Source of the DNA: Firmicutes bacterium UBA3936
GTDB lineage: Bacteria > Bacillota > Dethiobacteria > Dethiobacterales > Dethiobacteraceae
DNA length: 33,252 nucleotides
Direction: 5' to 3'
NCBI GenBank assembly: GCA_002385745.1
Contig: DGEC01000090.1
Coordinates: forward strand, 1 to 33,252
This document shows positions 24,756-31,988 of the stretch, piece after piece. Every line of letters starts with the position of its first letter. The stretch's first letter is position 1. Under the pieces are notes generated by a model, which had not been told where the DNA came from, did no database searches, and saw only the letters and a program-made list of their open reading frames with translations. The translations under genes were made by a program, and so were the position numbers.

Positions 24756-25547
24756 TTATTCCGGCCAGTCAGTTATACCGCCTTTTCTGTTTGCAGGAAC
24801 ATAATCAAATCTATTCTCTGTTAGCTGGAGATAGCCTGACGTATCAATATAAGCATATTCACCCCAGCGCCCCATGGCGATGAGCCTTTTCACGTCCTGC
24901 CCCTGCAGGAGGTCCCGGAGGGCAAACATTTTCCTGCGAGAATAAATTGAGACGCTGTACTCCTCACCGGCGTGGGAGACGGTAGAAGTTCCTTCATAGT
25001 AGGGGACAATCGGCATTGTCTCACGGTAAATGCCGCCCGGCATCAGCGTACGCAGGTTCTCTGTCTGTGTGGTTATGTTGACACCGTATTCCACAAGCGG
25101 CTCTCTTGCCATAATAATTATCTCCGCAAGCATTTTTATGTTGCTGCTGACCGGGTGATTGATATTAATGGCTTCCCAGCCGTTTTGGGATGTAAAGGCA
25201 AGATGGCAGCCCGTAAGATTGTCACCGCTGAATTCGGCGCTGAGCCCGTCACTGCCGACAAGCAAAATATCAAAGGCCGAAGTCAAGGGCTCTGCTTGCT
25301 GTACAACACCGGCAAGGGGAATACCCTGAAAGTATTCCCCTTTGTAGTTGAATTTTACCTGTGCAAACGTGCCGTCGCTGCGCAGCGCAAACGGATTTTG
25401 TACGTCACCGCTCACTAAACATGCAGGCATATACCCGCCGGCCTTCTGCTCGGACGAAATTTTCTGCAAGGCCGGCTGCCCAAAATACCCTATGAGTATA
25501 CCGGCTATTAGCAGGATAACCAATTTAAGGGGGCTTTTTTGCAGCAT
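24756..25547 (-). CDS. Membrane-anchored sulfite-oxidase-like domain protein
   Basis: A 263-residue protein with an N-terminal anchor (residues 8-24) and an extracytoplasmic region. It carries a domain like that of the other small members of this operon: FQGIPLAGVVQQAE, LVGSDGLSAEFS, and then an additional ~100 residues with VSIYSRRKMFALRDLLQG. ATG 25547 has a GGAGG RBS and lies 2 bp after the S-component gene. It stops (24756) just as the next coding-like frame opens; its natural product may be a ~500-residue fusion with the phosphatase domain. Confidence 0.72.
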   Translation of the reverse strand: MLQKSPLKLVILLIAGILIGYFGQPALQKISSEQKAGGYMPACLVSGDVQNPFALRSDGTFAQVKFNYKGEYFQGIPLAGVVQQAEPLTSAFDILLVGSDGLSAEFSGDNLTGCHLAFTSQNGWEAININHPVSSNIKMLAEIIIMAREPLVEYGVNITTQTENLRTLMPGGIYRETMPIVPYYEGTSTVSHAGEEYSVSIYSRRKMFALRDLLQGQDVKRLIAMGRWGEYAYIDTSGYLQLTENRFDYVPANRKGGITDWPE

Positions 25548-25549
25548 TA

Positions 25550-26098
25550 TTATCCTCCCCTGCCGATTCTACTGCGCAGGCGGATCACGCCATAGGCAAT
25601 AATGCCGCCCAGGCCGCCGGACAGGGCGGCACTGGCCACGCTTAAAATCAGGGGTATCCAAGGCAACCTGAAGAAAACAAAGTTTACCAAAACGGTACCG
25701 CTGGCATTGGCTGCAATGCCGGCGGCAAAACAGCAGGTTATACTGTTGCTTCTGTAACGCCAAAGCAGCATTACCAGGTCGACTGCCACCCCCGGCAGCA
25801 AATATGTTGCCAGACTGAGAATTCCATGGGTGCCGTATATCCCCAGTGCTGTAACCATGACGGCCTGAACGGCCGCCGTGAGCGTGCCTGCCCCCGGCTT
25901 TGCCACCAGACCTGCTCCCATCACAAGCCACATCATGTAAAAGCCGCCTGCAATCACACCTCCGGGTATAAAGAGAGGACCGGTTATGATGTGTGTTAAG
26001 GGGACAATAACAGGTTTGGTTGCAATGCCCAGGCAGGCCATCAGCGCAAGCAGAATCAGATCAAATGTTGAAAAGCGACTTAACAGTCGTCTGAGCAT
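25550..26098 (-). CDS. ECF transporter S (substrate-binding) component
   Basis: A 182-residue membrane protein with about six hydrophobic segments. ATG 26098 follows AGGTGAG; GTG 26107 is the alternative. The AKPGAGTLTAAVQAVMV segment and the GPLFIPGGVIAGGFYMMWLV helix recall the YkoE-like group of ECF S components. It should bind the transported vitamin or cofactor in the membrane and work with EcfT and the EcfA pair. The substrate is not decided: YkoE-like similarity hints at a pyrimidine/thiamine-like ligand, while the neighbours hint at a pterin. Confidence 0.82.
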   Translation of the reverse strand: MLRRLLSRFSTFDLILLALMACLGIATKPVIVPLTHIITGPLFIPGGVIAGGFYMMWLVMGAGLVAKPGAGTLTAAVQAVMVTALGIYGTHGILSLATYLLPGVAVDLVMLLWRYRSNSITCCFAAGIAANASGTVLVNFVFFRLPWIPLILSVASAALSGGLGGIIAYGVIRLRSRIGRGG

Positions 26099-26110
26099 TC
26101 TGCTCACCTG

Positions 26111-26605
26111 TTACCGGACAATCAGTCTGGTGACATTCTTTATCCAGAGATTGCCCGGCTCCCCTGTAGGTACAGCCTGGACAGGGCCGCTTTCTTCATC
26201 AAGCGGCTCTCCGTTTAACTTCAGTCCCAAAAGAGTTTCTTCACGGTTGATAATTTCCAGTGAATATTCCTGGGAATAGCCGTCGGCTGCTTCCACAATC
26301 ACACTTTGATAATCTTTGGCACCCAGCGATTCCAAAACATCTTTCAAAGCTACGCCTTCCCAGTTTTGTTTCTGTTCGGAACCGTCTTTCTTGGTGAGTA
26401 CGGCTTCAACTTTCCTTGTGGTTAGTTTTGCAGCATCAAGATTGGTAAACTCGATTGCGCCGTCATCTATACCCTCAACAGTAATGCTCCAACTAACCGA
26501 CTCATCATTCTCTAAATTCGAATTGGAATTAGAATTATTTGACCCGCACCCCATTACCATAGCAGCCACAAGCAGAACAACAAAAAGCAACGACAGTTTT
26601 TTCAT
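26111..26605 (-). CDS. Lipoprotein with sulfite-oxidase-like domain
   Basis: A 164-residue protein with a clear lipobox ending at Cys20 (VMGC) and an Asn/Ser-rich linker (residues 21-32). The domain shows NWEGVALKDVLESLG, VEAADGYSQEYSLE, LLGLKLNGEPL and GNLWIKNVTRLIV, the same pattern as the related proteins downstream. The only Cys is the lipidation site. It is predicted to be tethered outside the cell next to the ECF transporter, like a binding protein. ATG 26605 has a GGGGAGG RBS. Confidence 0.82.
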   Translation of the reverse strand: MKKLSLLFVVLLVAAMVMGCGSNNSNSNSNLENDESVSWSITVEGIDDGAIEFTNLDAAKLTTRKVEAVLTKKDGSEQKQNWEGVALKDVLESLGAKDYQSVIVEAADGYSQEYSLEIINREETLLGLKLNGEPLDEESGPVQAVPTGEPGNLWIKNVTRLIVR

Positions 26606-26623
26606 TTTTCTTCCTCCCCACTC

Positions 26624-26914
26624 TTATTCTACTTCTACAGCCTCGATTGACAGGAGGCCTTTTATATGAGTATTTTTGGGCAGTCCGGCAAAAAATACAT
26701 TGATTTCACCGTTTTCACTTGTATACAAAATTCCCTTTTCCATATCTGCCGCTTCAATTTCAACGGCGTACCCGTCAATTGCAGTAAACAAATACTTGCT
26801 GCTTTGGGACATGTTTACTTCAGCCATAACTTCGGCTACGGCAATCCCCTCTTTATCTTCCAACTGTTTCGAAGTAAAGTAGGAATATCCTTCTTCCACG
26901 GAGAAATAGCCCAC
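26624..26914 (-). CDS. Sulfite-oxidase-like domain protein, 5' end uncertain
   Basis: A 96-residue ORF from GTG 26914 without a visible RBS. The domain matches the following lipoprotein: YFTSKQL, KEGIAVAEVM, FTAIDGYAVEIEAADM and a C-terminal GLLSIEAVEVE. It has no signal peptide, unlike its three relatives. The same frame is blocked by TGA 12 codons upstream, but another frame encodes a hydrophobic run (LAVKAVPLALLC) that could be a signal peptide if one base were added near 26920. It is either truncated, mis-sequenced or started from a poor site. It is probably the first gene of the ECF operon. Confidence 0.55.
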   Translation of the reverse strand: MGYFSVEEGYSYFTSKQLEDKEGIAVAEVMAEVNMSQSSKYLFTAIDGYAVEIEAADMEKGILYTSENGEINVFFAGLPKNTHIKGLLSIEAVEVE

Positions 26915-27165
26915 ATCGGCACAGGAGAGCCAGAGGCACTGCTTTCACTGCCAACCGGCAATAAAATAAACTGGAAATGCCCCTTCCCACAGAGAAGAGG
27001 CATTAATACCGCAGTCAGCGGAAATGGCTTTAACCTCACTCCTTTCCCATGGGAGACTATATCGTTTCCAATATAACCCTGTCGGTTTACAATCATGGGC
27101 CGCCTTTAGACAGGCCTTTAGAATTGCAAACTCGGAGCGGATATCCTATATATTTTGCTAGCATA
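26915..27165 (-). promoter_or_regulatory. Leader of the ECF operon, possibly structured
   Basis: About 250 nt separate the predicted promoter from the first recognisable gene, with no convincing ORF. On the minus strand it holds GGGAA (~27051), the hairpin CCGC-TGACT-GCGG (~27016), GGGAAGGGGC (~26985), and two GCAGTG repeats near 26945. The order loosely recalls cobalamin-type riboswitches, but the conserved GCCACTG box is missing. A Moco-type RNA is the other idea from context. Treat as an unclassified candidate. Confidence 0.3.
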
Positions 27166-27194
27166 ACGATAACGTTTAACAGCGGTTTTGTCAA
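27166..27194 (-). promoter_or_regulatory. Candidate promoter of the ECF operon
   Basis: On the minus strand TTGACA (27194-27189) and TATCGT (27171-27166) are 17 bp apart. The -35 is perfect and the -10 is moderate. AACGTT-type palindromic DNA overlaps the spacer and may bind a regulator. The remaining 27195-27391 shows nothing else that I can name. Confidence 0.45.
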
Positions 27195-27391
27195 GTTTGC
27201 AGCGGCTGAAAGAAACCGGTGAAATTCTGCTTTGCCGGCTGTACAGGCGACAAAAAACACAATATTTGCCGGGTTGCAGGAAAGACCGGGTATTTAAGCG
27301 GCGAAAGCCGGTATTGAAAGCCGCCTGCTTAAAATTATCCGTATAAGGTTAAAAACACTGCCGGTGCGGGCCGGTTTGGAAAGGAGTAAAA

Positions 27392-27856
27392 ATGCTACAC
27401 TTTACTATTGTGGCAGTGGGAAAAATTAAAGAAGACTACCTGTGCATAGGGATTGCCGAATACCAAAAAAGATTAACTCCTTATGTGAAGCTCAAGATTA
27501 TCGAGCTTCCTGATTTTCCTTTGGCAAAAGATTCCTTCGGGGCAAAGGAAAAAGAAGGAGAAAGGATACTGAAAGCACTAAAGGATAGTGCCTCTGTATG
27601 TGTTTTGGATCCAAAAGGGAAGAGGATTACTTCCGAGGAGTTTGCAGAATGGCTCGGCGAGTGTGAAATGAGCGGCAAAGAAGTGTTTCTGGTTATCGGC
27701 GGCGCCGCAGGACTGGCGCAAAAGGTTTTGGCGAGAGCGGATGCTGTTTTTTCCTTTTCCGACCTGACTTTTCCTCACCAGTTATTCAGGCTCATCCTGC
27801 TTGAACAGCTTTACAGGGGCTTTAAAATACTGCGGGGCGAGCCGTATCATAAATAA
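27392..27856 (+). CDS. rlmH: 23S rRNA pseudouridine-1915 N3-methyltransferase RlmH
   Basis: A 154-residue SPOUT-family methyltransferase that methylates pseudouridine 1915 in helix 69 of 23S rRNA. The start is ATG with AAAGGAG upstream. It shows the usual VAVGKIKEDYL N-terminus, the SAM-binding knot FLVIGGAAGL near residue 105, the LTFPHQLFRLILLEQLYR helix and the conserved C-terminus GEPYHK. It is slightly shorter than the common 159 residues. No strong terminator follows; a weak AAATAA/TTATTT stem is at ~27853-27872. Confidence 0.97.
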   Translation: MLHFTIVAVGKIKEDYLCIGIAEYQKRLTPYVKLKIIELPDFPLAKDSFGAKEKEGERILKALKDSASVCVLDPKGKRITSEEFAEWLGECEMSGKEVFLVIGGAAGLAQKVLARADAVFSFSDLTFPHQLFRLILLEQLYRGFKILRGEPYHK

Positions 27857-27919
27857 TTACGGTTATTTTGTTATAGACTCGATTGAGCAGATTTTAACAA
27901 AAGAGTGTGAAAAAAGTGC

Positions 27920-27948
27920 TTGCAAAGAGAAAATGTCTGTGGTAATAT
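27920..27948 (+). promoter_or_regulatory. Promoter of the trp operon T-box leader
   Basis: TTGCAA (27920-27925) and TAATAT (27943-27948) are 17 bp apart, placing transcription start near 27955, just before the T-box stem I. Confidence 0.6.
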
Positions 27949-27954
27949 CATGGT

Positions 27955-28255
27955 AATTTAAGACAAAAAATTGAAGGACAACAAACTGTTGATTGAGAAG
28001 AGTACATATCTTGCGTTTCCTTCCAGAGAGCTGCAGGCGGTGGGATTGCAGCAGGAAAGCCGGTATGGAATGGGCTCATAAAGGCGGGAGGAAAGGTCTT
28101 TTGACTGAGTAATGCCCGACGGGATTTCCGCCCGTTATCAAGGGAATACGTATGTTAGTACGTAATATGAGTGGGTGTTTTGCACCAATTTAGGTGGTAC
28201 CGCAGGAGCATTTGGCTTTTGTCCTATAGTAGAGGATAAAAGCCTTTTTAGTTTA
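27955..28255 (+). ncRNA. T-box leader controlling the trp operon
   Basis: A ~300-nt T-box element. Stem I landmarks: AGAGAG (28024-28030), apical GGTGGG (28039-28044) on the stem GCTGCA...TGCAGC, and a candidate specifier-loop region GGTATGGAATGG. Trp codon TGG occurs at 28066-28068 and again at 28071-28073. The T-box sequence TTTAGGTGGTACCGCA is at 28189-28204, and the terminator is at 28214-28249. Uncharged tRNA-Trp should stabilise the antiterminator and switch on trpBADCF. The specifier assignment rests partly on the downstream genes. Confidence 0.9.
28214..28249 (+). terminator. T-box-controlled terminator
   Basis: GGCTTTTGTCCT (28214-28225) pairs with AGGATAAAAGCC (28233-28244) over 12 bp, including one G-U pair, followed by TTTTTA. 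It is the terminator half of the T-box switch and ends 22 bases before trpB. Confidence 0.88.
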
Positions 28256-28270
28256 ACAGGGGGTGTTTTT

Positions 28271-29455
28271 TTGAGAAAAGGAAGATTTGGTCCCTACGGC
28301 GGCCAGTATATACCTGAAACTTTAATGAATGCCGTAGGAGAGTTGGAAAAGGAATACGAGAGGTTAAAAAAAGATCCCGATTTTCAGGCTGAACTGGAGC
28401 ACCTGCTGAAACATTATGCAGGCCGCCCTTCGCCTTTGTATTATGCCGGTAAAATGACAAGGGACCTTGGCGGAGCAAAAGTCTATTTAAAGCGCGAAGA
28501 CCTTAATCATACCGGGTCTCATAAAATCAACAATGTCCTGGGTCAGGCGCTGCTGGCCAAGAAAATGGGGAAAAAACGCTTAATTGCCGAAACCGGGGCG
28601 GGGCAGCACGGCGTTGCCACGGCGACGGCGGCTGCTCTAATGGACATGGAATGCGATATTTATATGGGCAAAGAAGACATGGAGCGCCAGGCTTTAAATG
28701 TATTTCGCATGGAACTGCTTAACGCCCGGGTCCACCCGGTGACAACGGGGACTATGACCTTAAAGGACGCTGTTAATGAAACGCTGCGGGAATGGGCATC
28801 CCGGATGGATGATACGCATTATGTTCTGGGGTCTGTGATGGGACCGCATCCCTTCCCGACCATTGTCAGGGACTTTCAGAAAGTGATAGGCAAAGAAATT
28901 AAAGCACAGCTGCTGGAAGCGGAGGGGAGGCTTCCCGATGCAATTTTTGCCTGTGTGGGCGGCGGCAGCAATGCCATTGGTGCCTTCTATGAATTTATTG
29001 AAGACACCGGCGTCCGCCTGATCGGCTGTGAAGCCGCCGGGCTGGGAATTGATACACCGCAGAATGCGGCAACCATTGCCACCGGTGCGGTTGGTGTTTT
29101 CCACGGCATGAAGTCTTATTTTTGTCAGGATGAAGACGGCCAGATTGCGCCTGTCTATTCCATATCGGCAGGTCTTGATTATCCGGGGATCGGGCCGGAG
29201 CACGCCCTGCTCCATGATACCGGCAGGGCTGAATATTATGCCGTTACCGATGAGGAAGCCGTTTCGGCCTTTGAATACCTCTCCCATACAGAGGGCATCA
29301 TTCCTGCCATTGAAAGCGCCCACGCCGTTGCCTGTGCGCTGAAAATAATACCGGATATGTCAAAGGAACAGATTGCAGTCATTAACATCTCCGGCAGGGG
29401 CGACAAAGATGTGGCTGCCATAGCCAGATATAAAGGGGTTGAACTGTATGAGTAG
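28271..29455 (+). CDS. trpB: Tryptophan synthase beta chain
   Basis: A 394-residue PLP enzyme that condenses indole with serine to give tryptophan. TTG 28271 is chosen because AGGGGGTG (28258-28265) precedes it; upstream frame lies in the T-box terminator. RFGPYGGQYIPET is the usual N-terminus. The PLP lysine is in HTGSHKINN, ETGAGQHGVA follows, the phosphate-binding GGGSNA lies mid-protein, and the C-terminus has ISGRGDKD. This is a canonical TrpB1. It leads the operon, unlike in most Firmicutes, and overlaps trpA by 8 bases. Confidence 0.97.
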   Translation: MRKGRFGPYGGQYIPETLMNAVGELEKEYERLKKDPDFQAELEHLLKHYAGRPSPLYYAGKMTRDLGGAKVYLKREDLNHTGSHKINNVLGQALLAKKMGKKRLIAETGAGQHGVATATAAALMDMECDIYMGKEDMERQALNVFRMELLNARVHPVTTGTMTLKDAVNETLREWASRMDDTHYVLGSVMGPHPFPTIVRDFQKVIGKEIKAQLLEAEGRLPDAIFACVGGGSNAIGAFYEFIEDTGVRLIGCEAAGLGIDTPQNAATIATGAVGVFHGMKSYFCQDEDGQIAPVYSISAGLDYPGIGPEHALLHDTGRAEYYAVTDEEAVSAFEYLSHTEGIIPAIESAHAVACALKIIPDMSKEQIAVINISGRGDKDVAAIARYKGVELYE

Positions 29456-30233
29456 AATAGCCCGTGCTTTTCAGAACAATAAAGCTTTTATTGCCTTTAT
29501 TACAGGAGGTGATCCGGACCTTGAAACTACGGAGAGGCTGGTGCCGGCGATGGCGGAAGCAGGGGCGGATATAATCGAAATCGGCATTCCGTTTTCCGAT
29601 CCCGTTGCCGAAGGCGCGGTTATTCAGGAAGCGAATGAACGTGCTCTGAAAGCCGGCTGCACAATAGACAAATTGTTTGCCGCCGTTGCGCGAATTCGCC
29701 GTAGGACGCAGGTTCCGCTGCTTTTTATGACCTATCTGAACCCCGTTCTTGCGTACGGAAAAGAAAAGTTTATGCGGCGCTGCCGGGAGTGTGGCATTGA
29801 CGGCCTCATTGTTCCGGATATGCCCTATGAAGAACGGGGTGAACTGGACGGTGCCTGTAAGGAGTATGGGATTGATTTGCTTTCCATGATTGCTCCCACT
29901 TCAGCAGAGAGAATAAAAATGATAGCAGCGGATGCAAAGGGATTTCTCTATTGTGTTTCTTCGCTGGGTGTAACCGGAGTACGCGAAAGGATTGAAACGG
30001 ATTTGGCGGCTCTGATTGACAAGGCCAGAACTGTTACAACGGTTCCCAGCGCAGTCGGTTTTGGCATTTCCACGCCAAAGCAGGCCGCAGGCCTTGCAAA
30101 AATTGCGGACGGTGTGATTGTCGGCAGTGCCATTGTGCAGTTAATTGCCCAATTTGGCAGGCAAAGCGTTAAAACTGTTTGCGAGTATGTGGGCATTATG
30201 AAAAGAAGTATCTCTGTAATGACAGGAGGTTAA
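29448..30233 (+). CDS. trpA: Tryptophan synthase alpha chain
   Basis: A 261-residue TIM-barrel subunit that cleaves indole-3-glycerol phosphate and passes indole to TrpB. ATG 29448 lies in ATGAGTAG, overlapping the trpB stop. FITGGDPD and the catalytic Glu44 (EIGIPFSDP) are present. The second catalytic acid, Asp60 in Salmonella TrpA (DPLADGP), is Glu55 here (DPVAEGA). A conservative D-to-E change that I recall from other clostridial TrpA proteins. The C-terminal half includes GFGIST and GSAIV phosphate-binding loops. Confidence 0.96.
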   Translation: MSRIARAFQNNKAFIAFITGGDPDLETTERLVPAMAEAGADIIEIGIPFSDPVAEGAVIQEANERALKAGCTIDKLFAAVARIRRRTQVPLLFMTYLNPVLAYGKEKFMRRCRECGIDGLIVPDMPYEERGELDGACKEYGIDLLSMIAPTSAERIKMIAADAKGFLYCVSSLGVTGVRERIETDLAALIDKARTVTTVPSAVGFGISTPKQAAGLAKIADGVIVGSAIVQLIAQFGRQSVKTVCEYVGIMKRSISVMTGG

Positions 30234-30238
30234 AAAAC

Positions 30239-31267
30239 ATGTATAAAACAATTTTAGGCAAAGCCACAACCCATCAGGAACTGGTTGAACAGGAGATTAG
30301 CGAGTTGATTCGTTCCATTAATAATGATGAAATCAGCGATGTCCAGATAGCTGCCTTTCAGGTGGCGCTGCTGATGAAAGGTGCAACACTTAAGGAAATC
30401 TCCTATATTGCCCGGGCCATGCGTGAAAACTGCGTGCCCCTTAGACCGCGTGTGCAGGAAGATTTAATGGATACCTGCGGCACCGGCGGCGGGTTAAGCA
30501 CCTTCAATATTTCTACGGCTACAGCCATTGTGGCTGCAGCGGCCGGCATACCCATTGCCAAACACGGCAGCCGCTCCATTGCCAGCCTGTCCGGCAGTGC
30601 CGATGTCCTGGAAGCATTGGGCGTCAATATTAACCTGACGCCGCCCCAGGTGGAAAGAATGATTGAAGAAATCGGCATAGCTTTTATTTACGCCCCTTTG
30701 TTTCACCCGGTAATGTGCAAGGTACTGCCCGCCGAGTCGGAGCTGGGCATAAAAACAATTTTCTACAGTATTATCGGCCCCTTGATTAATCCTGCCTTTG
30801 CTCCCAGGCACCTGCTGGGTGTTTACAAGCCTGAACTGCTGGATACCGTTTCCTTTGTGGCCAAGGAGCTTGGGTATACCAGAGCCATGTTTGTCCACGG
30901 CATAGACGGGCTGGATGAAATTTCCCTGCTTGGCCCGACACGAATTAATGAATTAAAAAACGGAGTTATTACAACCTATGAAATTAAACCCGAAGATTTC
31001 GGGTTGGAGCGCTGTTCACTGGCAGAAATCAAGACAGGAACGCCCGAGGAAAATGCGGCTACCATCCGCGGAGTTCTTGCAGGCAAAATAAAAGGCCCCC
31101 GGCGCACAGCCATTGTGCTTAATGCGGCAGGAGCACTGGTCGTCGGCGGTAAAGCGGACGGCTTTAAAGAGGGGATAAAACTTGCCGGTGAATTGATTGA
31201 CAGCAAAGCGGCCGAAAAGAAACTGGCGCAACTGCGCGAAATGTCCAATTCCTTCACGGAGCAATGA
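30239..31267 (+). CDS. trpD: Anthranilate phosphoribosyltransferase
   Basis: A 342-residue enzyme that adds phosphoribose to anthranilate. ATG 30239 has AGGAGGT (30224-30230) upstream; the frame is open farther back but without an RBS. Family motifs: DTCGTGGG (PRPP binding), KHGSRSIASLSGSADVLEALG (the usual KHGNRS block, first part KHGSRS), and a GPLINPA segment near residue 183. Length and motifs are normal. It begins 5 bp after trpA. Confidence 0.96.
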   Translation: MYKTILGKATTHQELVEQEISELIRSINNDEISDVQIAAFQVALLMKGATLKEISYIARAMRENCVPLRPRVQEDLMDTCGTGGGLSTFNISTATAIVAAAAGIPIAKHGSRSIASLSGSADVLEALGVNINLTPPQVERMIEEIGIAFIYAPLFHPVMCKVLPAESELGIKTIFYSIIGPLINPAFAPRHLLGVYKPELLDTVSFVAKELGYTRAMFVHGIDGLDEISLLGPTRINELKNGVITTYEIKPEDFGLERCSLAEIKTGTPEENAATIRGVLAGKIKGPRRTAIVLNAAGALVVGGKADGFKEGIKLAGELIDSKAAEKKLAQLREMSNSFTEQ

Positions 31268-31268
31268 G

Positions 31269-31988
31269 ATGAGCTTTATTGCTGCACTTCTGCAAAGAAA
31301 AAAAGCAGGTTTTATCCCCGTAATTCCGGATATAAAATGCGTTTCGCCCAAGGAGGGAGAGCTGCTCCGGGGCAGGGATCCCGTGCAATTGGCAAAGGAA
31401 CTGGCTGCCGCCGGCGCCCCCGCACTGTCCGTTGTTACGGAGCAGAATAATTTCGGCGGCAGCTGCGCTCTTTTGGAAAGTATTGCCAAAGCTGTGGAAC
31501 TGCCCGTGCTGCGCAAAGATTTTATCAGAGAAGTGGACGACATAAAAAAAACACGGGATATGGGCGCCCGGGCGGTACTGATTATCTGTGCCATGCTGCC
31601 GCCGGCCGTGCTCGTTAAACTGTATGAAGAGGCTCTGCGAATCGGCCTGGAAGCTCTGGTGGAAACACATGCCAAGGAGGAACTGCTTTTTGCCGGGCAG
31701 CTGGGAGCAAAACTTGTCGGGATTAACAACCGCAACATCGTCGGGCTTGAACTCGACAACGGCGGCGTTTCACTTACGCAAAGCCTAATTGCCCATAAGC
31801 CAAAGGGAGCCGTGCTGATCAGTGAAAGCGGTATCCGGACGCCCGCAGAGGCTCGGGCGGCAATCAGTGCCGGCGCCGATGCCGTATTGGTCGGCACAGC
31901 TATTTTGCAGGCCCCTGATGCTGCCAAATGTTTCCGGAGTTTCAGCAAAGGACGGGAGGGAAAGGGCAGTGAGCGGTATCCGGGTTAA
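31269..31988 (+). CDS. trpC: Indole-3-glycerol phosphate synthase, short variant
   Basis: A 239-residue TIM-barrel enzyme that decarboxylates and cyclises CdRP to indole-3-glycerol phosphate. ATG 31269 is one base after the trpD stop. The usual ~15-25 N-terminal residues preceding the barrel are absent. The core VLRKDFI, LVETH, GINNRN and ISESGI motifs are kept. In the first strand the typical IAEIKR is VIPDIKC: the catalytic Glu is replaced by Asp21 while Lys23 stays. It overlaps trpF by 20 bases. Activity is likely but is not guaranteed by sequence. Confidence 0.92.
   Translation: MSFIAALLQRKKAGFIPVIPDIKCVSPKEGELLRGRDPVQLAKELAAAGAPALSVVTEQNNFGGSCALLESIAKAVELPVLRKDFIREVDDIKKTRDMGARAVLIICAMLPPAVLVKLYEEALRIGLEALVETHAKEELLFAGQLGAKLVGINNRNIVGLELDNGGVSLTQSLIAHKPKGAVLISESGIRTPAEARAAISAGADAVLVGTAILQAPDAAKCFRSFSKGREGKGSERYPG

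Noticed and set aside
26836..27096. 86-residue minus-strand ORF upstream of the ECF operon
   Set aside because: Its frame runs into the next gene out of register, it shows no conserved pattern, and it overlaps the likely leader RNA.
26915..27110. Confident cobalamin riboswitch call
   Set aside because: The B12-box GCCACTG and the canonical 3' CAGGAGACCTGCC-like segment are not matched well enough; kept only as an unclassified leader.
31016..31948. 310-residue open frame antisense to trpD/trpC
   Set aside because: Low-complexity Ser/Ala/Arg-rich translation opposite recognised trp genes.
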